Part shown: positions 8,524-16,678 of the stretch, in pieces | Layout: each line of letters opens with the position of its first letter | Numbering within the stretch: position 1 is the first letter of the stretch | Source of the DNA: an uncultured delta proteobacterium | GTDB taxonomy: Bacteria; Myxococcota_A; Polyangia; Polyangiales; Polyangiaceae | DNA length: 35,766 nt | Direction of reading: 5' to 3' | NCBI GenBank assembly: GCA_903906315.1 | Contig: CAIVJW010000363.1 | Span: forward strand, 1-35,766 | Position numbers and translations under genes: made by a program | The notes under the pieces: generated by a model | What the model saw: the letters and a program-made list of their open reading frames with translations, nothing else | What the model was told of the DNA's origin: nothing | Database searches by the model: none

Positions 8524-8920
8524 CACTACTGCTGGAGACTTTGGCGGATGGGTCTGTGGGCGGGGGCAGCGGCGGCCACGTGAGACCGGCGAGGCCGGTG
8601 AACGGCACGGTTCTGGGCGATCGTGCCGCGGGGCATGCCGGGGGGCTTGGCCTCCTTCGGCGCTGCGCGGCCTGGGCCGCAGGCGACGGGCTCAACCACC
8701 GGTTTCGGCCGGGCTTTCGTGGCCTTGCTGCGCGTCCAGACCTACTCGTCGAGCCAACGTTGCAGCCGTAGTGCTGGGATCTGGCCAGCGCCGCGCCGAC
8801 GCTCCCCGGTGAGCGCCGGCGCGCTCCTCCCCTTGGGCGGCCCGTCACCGCCTCCAAACGCGCGGAACATGCGCCAAATGGGCTGATTCGTGCGCACCGG
8901 CTGCGGCGGGGGGTCGCGCA
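8524..8920. other. 397-bp region without a confident gene
   Basis: Between prfC and the tandem-lyase promoter I find no gene I can support. A short hairpin (ACCGGC at 8585-8590, GCCGGT at 8594-8599) might help end prfC transcription but has no T-run. On the reverse strand an in-frame stretch from ATG 8870 reads 42 residues to a stop at 8742-8744 and then continues open with a Lys/Pro-rich sequence (WTRSKATKARPKPVVEPV). It looks like decayed coding sequence, but I recognise no family. Confidence 0.4.
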
Positions 8921-8948
8921 TTGACCCGGCGTCGCGGTTCCCTATCGA
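8921..8948 (+). promoter_or_regulatory. Promoter for the tandem lyase
   Basis: TTGACC at 8921-8926 and TATCGA at 8943-8948, spaced 16 nt, predict a transcript start near 8955 and a leader of about 50 nt. The leader carries a strong Shine-Dalgarno, AGGAG at 8992-8996, 8 nt before ATG 9005. Confidence 0.5.
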
Positions 8949-9004
8949 ACTCCGCGAAGCGGTGCGCCCGGCGACGGGCCGGCGGCCCCGCAGGAGCTCC
9001 CCCG

Positions 9005-11677
9005 ATGCCCACGCCGAAGCCGATCCACGAGCCCCACAAGATCAAGACCATCCGCCACGTGGCCTTCCCGGCCCTCGAGGAGCGCAAGCGCCACCTGATG
9101 GAGGCGCACTTCAACGTCTGGAACCTGACACCCTCACAGGTCAGCTTCGACATGGCGTCGATCGGGACCAGCGCCTTCAGCCAGGAGCAGGTCGCGGGGC
9201 AGCTCGTCGGCGATGAAGCGTACGCTGGCGCGCGCAACTTCGAGACGCTCGAGAAGGTGGTCAATCGCGTCCTCGGCCACACCTACGTGTGCCCGACGCA
9301 CAACGTGCTCGGCAGCGTGAAGCTCGTCGCCGCGACGCTCACCCCGCCCGGCACCGTCGTGCCGTCGAACGCGAACGGCCGCATCGACGTCCTCCGTCCG
9401 CGCGGCCTGACGGTGAAGGATGTCCGCGACGCGAAACAGGCGCAGTTCACGGGCAACGTCGACCTCGGCGCGCTCAAGGCGATCCTCGCCGAGGACAACG
9501 TCTCCGCGGTCAGCATGCACGCCTTCGCCGACGGCCGGTACCCGTTCAGCCTCGCGAACATCGTGGCCGTGCGCGCTGCGGTCGACCAGCGCGGCGTGCG
9601 CCTCTTGCTCGACGGCTCGCGCATCATCGAGAACGCCTGGTTCATCCAGCAGAACGAGCCGGGCCAGGCGACGCGGACGATCGCCGAGATCGTGCGGCAG
9701 ATCGTCAAGACCTCGCACGTGCTCATGCTCGACGGCGCGCAAGATCCGAAGTGCAACACCGGCGGCCTCATCAGCACCGACAACCCGGCCGACCACGAGA
9801 AGTTCGTCAGCGAGGTCGTCGCGTACGAGGGGCTCCACACGTACGGCGGCATGGCCGGCCGCACGATGGAGGTGCTGGCGCGTGGCATCGACGAGATGTG
9901 CGACGAGGCCGAGGTGCAGTGGGTCATGCATCAGACCCAGCTGTTCACCGACAAGCTTCGCGCGGCGGGCGTGCCGCTCGAGGTGGGCTGCGACGGCGCG
10001 TACCTCGTCGCCAGCGAGTTCCTGCCGCACGTGAAGGAGCACGGCCAGCACGCCCTCGCCGCCGCGCTCTACCAGACGTCCGGTGTGCGCGCGACCGTCT
10101 CCGGCATGGTTGGCCGCGACGGCGTCGTGCCGATCCAGATCCCGCGGCTCGCGATGACGACGTGGCAGCTCGACCAGATCGCCGACGCGGTGATCAACGT
10201 CTGGAAGCAGCGCGACCGCGTCGCCGGGCTCGAGCTCCAGAGCGGCGCCAAGTGGCACGACGACCTCCGCTTCCGGTCGATCTTCGCCGACCTCGAGGCC
10301 TACGAGTTCGACTGCTTCCCGTTTACCATTCACACCCTCGAGCGCATCTCCGGATCGACGCGCGAGCACCGCGAGAAGGCCATTCGCGTCGCCGGCTACA
10401 ACACCTTCCTGTTGCCTTCGGCCGACGTGACGATCGATCTCCTCACCGACTCGGGTACGTCGGCGATGAGCACGGACCAGTGGGCCGCCTACGACGCCGC
10501 GCGCGCGACGCCCGCGACGAGCGACGCGTACCACGCGTTCGTGAAGGCCATTCGTGACATCTACGGCTACGACCACGTCATCCCGACGCACCAGGGCCGG
10601 GCGGCCGAGCACATCCTCAGCCAGACGATGATCAAGCCGGGGCAGATCGTGCCCGGCAACATGTACTTCACGACGACGAAGCTCCACCAGGAGCTCGCCG
10701 GCGGCGTGTTCGTCGACATCATCGTCGACGAGGCGCACTCGCCGGAGAGCGAGTTTCCCTGGAAGGGCAACATCGACATGGCCAAGCTCAAGGCCTGCGT
10801 CGACAAGCACGGTGCGCAGAAGATCGCCTACATCTCCTTCGAGCACTCCGTGAACATGGCCGGCGGCCAGCCGGTCAGCATGGACAACATGAAGGAGGTC
10901 TACTCGTACTGCTCGCAGCACGGCATCCCCGTGCTGTTCGACGCGACGCGCGCCGTCGAGAATGCCTACATGATCCAGAAGCGCGACCCGCGCTACAAGA
11001 CCACGCGGATCCGGGACATCCTGCGCGAGATGATGATGTACGGCGACGGGTGCACCGTCTCGGGCAAGAAGGACTTCCTGATCAACATGGGGGGCTTGCT
11101 CGCGTTCAAGGACAACGCCGAGTGGGCGCGTCGCGCCGAGGACATGCTGCGCATTCAGGAGGGCGGCGTGCGCGACGGCGGCTTGCCTGCGGCCGACCTC
11201 GCGGCCATCGCGGTCGGCGTCCAGGAGATGCTCGAGGACCGCTACATCCGCACGCGCGTCGAGCAGGCGACCTACCTCGGCCGGCGCCTGCGCGACGCGG
11301 GCGTGCCGATCGTGATGCCGACGGGCAGCCACGCCGTGTTCGTCGACGTGAAGCGCTTCCTGCCTCACATCGATCAGGACGAGTACCCCGCCCAGTCGCT
11401 CGCCGCCGAGATCTACCTCGAGACCGGAGTCCGCGTGATGGAGCGCGGCAACGTCTCGAAGGGCCGCGACGCGAAGACCGGCAAGAACTACCGCCCGCAG
11501 CTCGAGCTCGTGCGGCTCACGATCCCGCGCCGCGTCTACTCCAACGACCACATGAGGGCGGTCGCCGACGGCATCATCCGCCTCTACGAGCGGCGCGCGT
11601 CCATCAAGGGGCTGCGCTTCGTCTACGAGCCCGAGAAGCTGCGCTTCTTCCAGGGCCGCTTCGCCCCGATCGAGTAG
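9005..11677 (+). CDS. Tandem fused tyrosine phenol-lyase/tryptophanase-like enzyme
   Basis: 890 residues holding two complete beta-eliminating-lyase units (about 1-430 and 431-890); normal enzymes are about 460 residues. The family cleaves Tyr or Trp to phenol or indole, pyruvate and ammonia using PLP. The C-unit has TDSGT, THQGR, YFTTT, DATR (Asp646, Arg649), the PLP motif SGKKD (Lys689), MERG with Arg814 aligned to the phenol-recognising Arg381 of tyrosine phenol-lyase, and TIPR (Arg842), so it is closer to tyrosine phenol-lyase than to tryptophanase. It lacks the DEAYAG loop (Pro503 aligns with the catalytic Tyr) and the YGG loop (Asp724). The N-unit is the reverse: DEAYAG (Tyr73) and EGLHTYGG (Tyr280) are kept, but SGKKD is DGAQD (Gln246 for the PLP Lys) and THQGR is THNVL. 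The start follows AGGAG by 8 nt. That the halves complete each other is inference. Confidence 0.9.
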   Translation: MPTPKPIHEPHKIKTIRHVAFPALEERKRHLMEAHFNVWNLTPSQVSFDMASIGTSAFSQEQVAGQLVGDEAYAGARNFETLEKVVNRVLGHTYVCPTHNVLGSVKLVAATLTPPGTVVPSNANGRIDVLRPRGLTVKDVRDAKQAQFTGNVDLGALKAILAEDNVSAVSMHAFADGRYPFSLANIVAVRAAVDQRGVRLLLDGSRIIENAWFIQQNEPGQATRTIAEIVRQIVKTSHVLMLDGAQDPKCNTGGLISTDNPADHEKFVSEVVAYEGLHTYGGMAGRTMEVLARGIDEMCDEAEVQWVMHQTQLFTDKLRAAGVPLEVGCDGAYLVASEFLPHVKEHGQHALAAALYQTSGVRATVSGMVGRDGVVPIQIPRLAMTTWQLDQIADAVINVWKQRDRVAGLELQSGAKWHDDLRFRSIFADLEAYEFDCFPFTIHTLERISGSTREHREKAIRVAGYNTFLLPSADVTIDLLTDSGTSAMSTDQWAAYDAARATPATSDAYHAFVKAIRDIYGYDHVIPTHQGRAAEHILSQTMIKPGQIVPGNMYFTTTKLHQELAGGVFVDIIVDEAHSPESEFPWKGNIDMAKLKACVDKHGAQKIAYISFEHSVNMAGGQPVSMDNMKEVYSYCSQHGIPVLFDATRAVENAYMIQKRDPRYKTTRIRDILREMMMYGDGCTVSGKKDFLINMGGLLAFKDNAEWARRAEDMLRIQEGGVRDGGLPAADLAAIAVGVQEMLEDRYIRTRVEQATYLGRRLRDAGVPIVMPTGSHAVFVDVKRFLPHIDQDEYPAQSLAAEIYLETGVRVMERGNVSKGRDAKTGKNYRPQLELVRLTIPRRVYSNDHMRAVADGIIRLYERRASIKGLRFVYEPEKLRFFQGRFAPIE

Positions 11678-11712
11678 CGACCGCGAGGCGCCTCGCGCTC
11701 GCCGCTCACCCC

Positions 11713-11744
11713 GCCCCCCTTCTCCCTCGCGGGATCAGGGGGGC
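11713..11744. terminator. Intrinsic terminator after the tandem lyase
   Basis: GCCCCCCT at 11713-11720 pairs with AGGGGGGC at 11737-11744, with a further inner TCCC/GGGA stem, followed by TTTCGTTT. It lies between convergent genes, 36 nt after the lyase stop and 50 nt from the stop of the reverse-strand metzincin gene, and could serve both directions. Confidence 0.7.
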
Positions 11745-11793
11745 TTTCGTTTCGCGGTGCCGTGCGTGGAGCGGGAGTCGCGGGCGCCCGCTA

Positions 11794-14700
11794 TCAGGGC
11801 TGCGGCAGGCCGCCGTCGAGCGGCTGGAGGAACGTCGCCGTGAGCTGCCGCATCATGTCGAGGTTCGTGACGTACTTGCGCAGCACCGAGTCGGCGCCGG
11901 CGTGGTCCGTGTCCTTCACGGCCTTGCCGCTGGTGTCGAGGACGAGGATCGGCGCGCCGTCGGGGCCGAGCACGGGCTCGCCCTTCGCGTCGCGCTCGAC
12001 CACGTAGGCGACCGTCAGGAGCTTGTTCGCCCACTCGAGCATGCGCGCGCCGGCGCCCCGCTGGTGGACGGCGCCGAGGACGGTCTCGGTTCCCGTCGCG
12101 TGGGCGCGGTACGTCAGCCCGGACTCGGGATCGTGGAAGACGACCGTCTCGGCTTCCGGCCAGTCGGGCTTCTCGGAGGGGAGGGCCGTGATGCGCGCCT
12201 CGTTGACGAAGCCGTACGACCAGTTCGTCGGGAAGTACATCGTGCCCCAGAGCATCGCGTAGATCTGCTCGTTCCACGCGTAGTTCGGGTCGGCGAGCTT
12301 CGCCTTCGAGGGCCGCTTGGCCGGGCCCTCGAGAGCGTGCCAGTCGGGGTAGGCGAGGGTCACCTCGGGCGTGTCCGACGGGTTCGGCAGCGTCACGACC
12401 CAGGGCGCGTACGAGGCGTAGTCGCCGGTCAGGAGGCCGTTATAGAGGCGCCGCACCTGCTCGGGGTACACGGTGGCGAAGTTCACGTTCTTGTAGCGCG
12501 AGTCGGTGAAGTCGTCCTTCGAGTTCGAGACGAAGAAGTCGTACGCCTCGGCGAGGTAGTACGTCGCCCAGACCTTCTCGTAGTACGAGCCGACCTGCGA
12601 CTGGTAGTCGGACCACCAGTAGCCCTTGGAGTAGTCGAAGTCGTTGTGCAGGTACCGGCCGTCGCCGAGGCCGACGCGGAAGTCGTAGAGGTAGACCTCC
12701 GGCTGCGGGGCGGTGTCGGCGACGTGAATGGCCTCGTCGACGCCCCACGGCTGATCGCCCGCGCAGTTCGGGTCGCTGCGATCGAGGCAGTAGTAGTAGC
12801 CCGGCTCCGGTCGCGTCAGGATGCGAGCGAACAGGTCGAACGCCACCGTGCCGCTCATCGCCAGAGGCCCGTAGTAGCCGTCGGCGAGGAAGTCGGCGGT
12901 CGGATTGGCCGGGTCGCCGTCGAGCACCGCGCCGAAGGCGAAGGTCTTGGCGATCTGCTCGATCGTGTCGAGGTAGCGCGCCTGGATGCGCGCGGTCGTG
13001 TCCCAGGAGTTGAACTGCACCCGGTTGCGCCGGAACCCGTCGAGCAGGTAGCGGTGCTCGTAGGCCTGCTCGAGGAACCGCACCTGTTCGTAGGCGTCGG
13101 CGCCGGCGTCGTTCGTGAAGGACGGGACGTTGCCGGTGTCGGCGAACTCGTCGGACGAGAAGAGGTATCCCCGGCGGACTCGCCCGCTCGCGTCGACGGC
13201 CTTCGGCGCGACCGCCCACGAGAACGCCGCGTAGGCCGGGTCGGGGGCGAAGTCCTGTAAATCGCGGTAGTCGACGACGTCGATGGGGTGCTCGGCGCAC
13301 TTCGAGTCGAGGGCGGCAGCGCCCGACCCGGCGGCCTTGCAGTCGATGAGGCCGAAGCGCTGCTGGTGCGCGCTGTAGTGGTGGAACTCGTAGCCGTCGG
13401 CCGGGTCGACCGCGGGGTAGTAGTAGACGCCGAAGAGGCCTGGGCTCGAGTCGAAGGCGGTGAGCGCGTACGCCTCGGCCTTCTGGGCTCCCTTGCCCTT
13501 CACGGTGAGGCCGGGCTTCTGCCACACGTCGACGACCCCGCCGTAGCCGAAGCGGAGCGCGGCGCGGTCGTACTTGCCGGGCAGGTTCTGGTCCTGCGAC
13601 TGGTCACCGGGGTAGTCCATGACGCTGCTCGTCGCGTACTTGCCGAGGTCGCCCTCGATCTCGGCCTTGCTCAGCGGGTCGCGCCAGCGGGGCCCGACGC
13701 ACGCGGCTCCGTCCTCCGTGCCGTCCGCGCACGCCTTCGTCACGGTGCCGTTGCTCGTGCGGAGCTGCCAGTATTGCGGCTCGTAGTTGAGCGCGTCGAA
13801 CGAGGCCGCGAAGTTGTGGCGCAGGCCCATCGAGTGGCCCATCTCGTGGGCCATGACGCCCTTGTTGTACTCCTGTCGGGCCCACAGATAGACCTGCTCA
13901 CGGTGCTGCTCGACGGCCGCCCGGTCGGTCGGATCCGGGGCAGGGAAGAGCTTCCTCGCGGCCCGCGCCAAGCCGAGGAGGTTGTCCGGCTCCGGGCTCT
14001 CGACGCGGCAGGCGTGGCGCTTGGCCCGACCGACCCGGGCCGAGCGCTCCTCCAGGCGTCGCACCGCCGGGTTCATGCGGAAGAACGGCGATCCGCGCCT
14101 GCGCGCGTCCGCGCCGAGGCTCGCCGAGGGGTCGAAGCCGGCCGCCTGCGCCATCTCCGGCGAGACGAGCGTGGCCTCGAGCGCGGTGCCGCGCAGCTTC
14201 GTCATGCGCTGCATGAGCGCGGCGTTGCCGGGCCCGAGGCGGCCCTGATCGACGAGCGCCTGCACCTTGGCGCGGTGGCGCGCTTGCGGCGGCGTGCCGG
14301 GCTTCGCCGCCGGCAGGCCGCTCGCGTAGGGCGCGACGGCCTGCGGATCGAACGCGCCGCGGCGCGAGGCGACGTCCGCGGCGGTCATGGGCGCGCCACC
14401 TCGCTCCGCGGGGCCGCCGGGCTGCTGAGCGCGCACCCAGTCGGAGACGTTCTGCCCGGCGATGTAGGCGTCGGGCGCGATGTCGCCGTCGATGAGGGCG
14501 AGGAGATCGGCGAGCGTCGACGCCGCGCGGTCGAGCACCGCGCCCCATTCGTTCACGCTGCCGGCGATCTTCTCGCCCGTGAGCGGGTCCTCGGCGTCGA
14601 CCATGATGCCCCACGGCGAGCGCTGCTGCGGGGCGTCGGTGATGTTGACGAAGTTGTAGCGGAGGTCGCCGAGGCGGGCTGCGGTGCCGACGGCGCCGCA

Positions 14701-16125
14701 CGCCGCGTCGTCGCCCTTCGCGGGGTCGACCGGGTTGTGGCAGAGGACGAAGACGTTGGGCACCTCGCCTGCGCCGTTCGACCCGACCGGGGGCACGTAG
14801 TCGTCGGCCCACACCGCCGGCCAGCGGAGCTCGGCCTCGCAGCCCTCGGCGCCCGTCCGGCGGCACTCGGACATGCGGCCCGAGACGACCGCGACGCGCA
14901 GCGCGTGGTTCCAGGCGTCGAGCGCCTGCTTCGTGCCGGCGTAGAGCTCCTCCGGGAAGCCGGGGCTCACGTGCCAGGGGATCGTGCGGACCTTGCGGTC
15001 GCGGAGCGGGATCGTGCACTCGGCGCGAAACTCGTCGCACCGCGAGCCGCGTCCCACGCTCGCGCACTCGTCCTCTGTGCCGTCGCCGTCGTCGTCGCGG
15101 TGCACGTTCTTGCCGATGGGCGTCGTCTCCTTCGTGCCGCACGCGACGAGCGGCGAGGCGTGCGACCGCTCCCAGACGTTCCAGCGCGTCGCGAAGCGGT
15201 GCCACTTGTCGTCGACGACGCCGTAGCGCCGGTCGTAGCCGAAGCGGTCCGCCGTGAAGTAGCCGAACATGTCCATCTTCGTGCCGTCCCAGTCCACGGG
15301 CTCGTAGTCGTGGTCGACGACGCGCAGGTACGACTGGCGGAGCGTGAGCTCGCTCGGGTTGCAGCTCAGCGTGGGGAACTCGCCGACGAGCCAGCATGCG
15401 GGGAAGTCCCCCCACTCGGCGTCGTGGATGATCTCGGGCGAGGCGAGCGCCTTGGTGGTGACGTCGAAGTAGCCGCGGTCGAGATCGAAGCGCGGCGCGT
15501 CGGGGTGCGCCGGGTCGTTCACGTAGTAAGCGACAGGGTCGATCTTGACGCCGTAGAAGATGCCGAGCTGCGAGAGGGCGTCGAGGTCGTAGGCGTCGGT
15601 GATGAGGTTCTTCGACCAGTCGACGCGCATGTACTCGCGCTGGTTCCACGTCCGCTCCGAGTCGTTCTCGACGACGACGTTGCTCTCCTCGCCGGTCGAT
15701 GCGTTGTAGTCGCGCCGGATGTCGAAGTGCTTGTCGATGGTGTACGCGGCGACGATCTGGCCGTCGGGCGTGCGCCGCAGGCCGTGGTGATCGGTGTCGT
15801 CGACGAGCTCGTACGTCAGCCGCGCGACGAGGAGCTTCTCGGTGACCTCGAAGCGGACGCGTGCCGTGGGCTGGGCGTCGGAGCTCGTGTAGAGGCCGTC
15901 GTTGCCCGCGCCGGTCTGCGCGTCGACCACGGTGACCCGCTGGTAGAACTCCGGGTCGTCGGAGGGGTCGTCGAGCGCGCCGACGAAGAAGCTCTTCGCG
16001 AGCGCGTTCGCTTGCACCCGCGAGATCGGGGCGCGCTCGTCGGCGCAGCCGGAGGCGAAGAGCGGCAGTGAGGCGAGGACGACGGACAGCGCCGCGCGGC
16101 GCGTGAGACGGAGCGGAGAGCGCAT
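11794..16125 (-). CDS. Large metzincin-type zinc metalloprotease lipoprotein
   Basis: 1443 residues from ATG 16125. The lipoprotein signal is RRAALSVVLASLPLFASGC, with lipid Cys 27. The zinc site is HEMGHSMGLRH (His760, Glu761, His764, His770), an exact HExxHxxGxxH metzincin motif, with the Met-turn SVMDY at Met836, about 66 residues further as the clan requires. It is preceded by a helix carrying EQVYLWARQEYNKGVMA. The N-terminal 700 residues are rich in Tyr/Trp/Asp strands and Cys pairs, and the C-terminal 550 residues contain long helices (YEQVRFLEQAYEHRYLLDG). Myxobacteria make such giant outer-membrane or secreted proteases for predation; the substrate here is unknown. The open frame runs back to 16500, but only ATG 16125 places the signal peptide at the N-terminus. 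Confidence 0.85.
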   Translation of the reverse strand: MRSPLRLTRRAALSVVLASLPLFASGCADERAPISRVQANALAKSFFVGALDDPSDDPEFYQRVTVVDAQTGAGNDGLYTSSDAQPTARVRFEVTEKLLVARLTYELVDDTDHHGLRRTPDGQIVAAYTIDKHFDIRRDYNASTGEESNVVVENDSERTWNQREYMRVDWSKNLITDAYDLDALSQLGIFYGVKIDPVAYYVNDPAHPDAPRFDLDRGYFDVTTKALASPEIIHDAEWGDFPACWLVGEFPTLSCNPSELTLRQSYLRVVDHDYEPVDWDGTKMDMFGYFTADRFGYDRRYGVVDDKWHRFATRWNVWERSHASPLVACGTKETTPIGKNVHRDDDGDGTEDECASVGRGSRCDEFRAECTIPLRDRKVRTIPWHVSPGFPEELYAGTKQALDAWNHALRVAVVSGRMSECRRTGAEGCEAELRWPAVWADDYVPPVGSNGAGEVPNVFVLCHNPVDPAKGDDAACGAVGTAARLGDLRYNFVNITDAPQQRSPWGIMVDAEDPLTGEKIAGSVNEWGAVLDRAASTLADLLALIDGDIAPDAYIAGQNVSDWVRAQQPGGPAERGGAPMTAADVASRRGAFDPQAVAPYASGLPAAKPGTPPQARHRAKVQALVDQGRLGPGNAALMQRMTKLRGTALEATLVSPEMAQAAGFDPSASLGADARRRGSPFFRMNPAVRRLEERSARVGRAKRHACRVESPEPDNLLGLARAARKLFPAPDPTDRAAVEQHREQVYLWARQEYNKGVMAHEMGHSMGLRHNFAASFDALNYEPQYWQLRTSNGTVTKACADGTEDGAACVGPRWRDPLSKAEIEGDLGKYATSSVMDYPGDQSQDQNLPGKYDRAALRFGYGGVVDVWQKPGLTVKGKGAQKAEAYALTAFDSSPGLFGVYYYPAVDPADGYEFHHYSAHQQRFGLIDCKAAGSGAAALDSKCAEHPIDVVDYRDLQDFAPDPAYAAFSWAVAPKAVDASGRVRRGYLFSSDEFADTGNVPSFTNDAGADAYEQVRFLEQAYEHRYLLDGFRRNRVQFNSWDTTARIQARYLDTIEQIAKTFAFGAVLDGDPANPTADFLADGYYGPLAMSGTVAFDLFARILTRPEPGYYYCLDRSDPNCAGDQPWGVDEAIHVADTAPQPEVYLYDFRVGLGDGRYLHNDFDYSKGYWWSDYQSQVGSYYEKVWATYYLAEAYDFFVSNSKDDFTDSRYKNVNFATVYPEQVRRLYNGLLTGDYASYAPWVVTLPNPSDTPEVTLAYPDWHALEGPAKRPSKAKLADPNYAWNEQIYAMLWGTMYFPTNWSYGFVNEARITALPSEKPDWPEAETVVFHDPESGLTYRAHATGTETVLGAVHQRGAGARMLEWANKLLTVAYVVERDAKGEPVLGPDGAPILVLDTSGKAVKDTDHAGADSVLRKYVTNLDMMRQLTATFLQPLDGGLPQP

Positions 16126-16322
16126 GAGGACCTCGTCGGACGCACGGCGCGGAGGCGCGTGCGGGGCGGCCCCGCTCTTATCACGGCGACGATCGCGCGG
16201 GGCGCGGCCCGGACGTCGCGAGTCCGTCGCACTCTCGGCCCCCGGTCGCGGGTTGTGGCTCCCGTGGCGAAAGCCCCCGACGCGCGCGGCTCGCGGGGCC
16301 GCCGACGCGAAGCGCGCGGCGA

Positions 16323-16544
16323 TCAGCCCTTGGTGAGGTGGCTCGAGTCCTGCGGGAAGCCGAAGACGAGCGGATCCTTCTCCGGGTCGAAGTCGCAGAA
16401 CTTCGCGCGGCGGCCGGCTGCCACGTCCTCGGGCGAGCCGAAGCAGTACGGGCAGTCCTCGTGCTCGTCGACGGTGCGCGCCCGGTCGATGCGCGGGCAC
16501 TGGACCTTCTGCTCGCTCGGGACCGTTTCCAGTGTTCGCTTCAT
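16323..16544 (-). CDS. Small CxxC protein, conserved type
   Basis: 73 residues from ATG 16544 with a GAGAGG Shine-Dalgarno 8-10 nt upstream. It contains QCPRIDRAR, HEDCPYCFG and FCDFDPEKDPLVFGFP. The four cysteines (VQCP, DCPYC, KFCDF) suggest a single small metal site or redox pair in a short soluble protein. I recall similar short myxobacterial hypotheticals with a PYCFG motif, but no function is known. It is 197 nt upstream of the metzincin gene on the same strand, so co-transcription is possible. Confidence 0.75.
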   Translation of the reverse strand: MKRTLETVPSEQKVQCPRIDRARTVDEHEDCPYCFGSPEDVAAGRRAKFCDFDPEKDPLVFGFPQDSSHLTKG

Positions 16545-16572
16545 GACAGGACCTCTCCCCCCGACCCCTCGA

Positions 16573-16602
16573 AGCCTACCGGACCGCGTGCCGCTGCGCC
16601 AA
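16573..16602 (-). promoter_or_regulatory. Promoter for the CxxC protein gene
   Basis: Read on the reverse strand: TTGGCG (16602-16597), an 18-nt spacer, then TAGGCT (16578-16573). The start codon at 16544 is 29 nt downstream of the -10 box, leaving room for the visible Shine-Dalgarno. Confidence 0.45.
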
Positions 16603-16678
16603 GGCTCGTGCGCCGGGGGGAAGCGCGACCGGCACGGCGGAGCGGCCGGCTCGCCGAAGGCCCCCCCCGCGCGCGCGG

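Noticed and set aside
8742-8870. 42-residue reverse-strand ORF from ATG 8870, continuing open after its stop
   Set aside because: No Shine-Dalgarno, modest third-position GC and no recognisable family. Reported only as possible decayed coding sequence in the gap description.
9134-11551. 805-codon reverse-strand open frame opposite the tandem lyase
   Set aside because: It is the Val/Asp/Arg-rich mirror frame expected opposite a GC-rich gene; the forward strand encodes all family motifs.
16126-16500. N-terminal extension of the metzincin gene to 16500
   Set aside because: It would overlap the CxxC gene and place the lipoprotein signal about 125 residues inside the protein.
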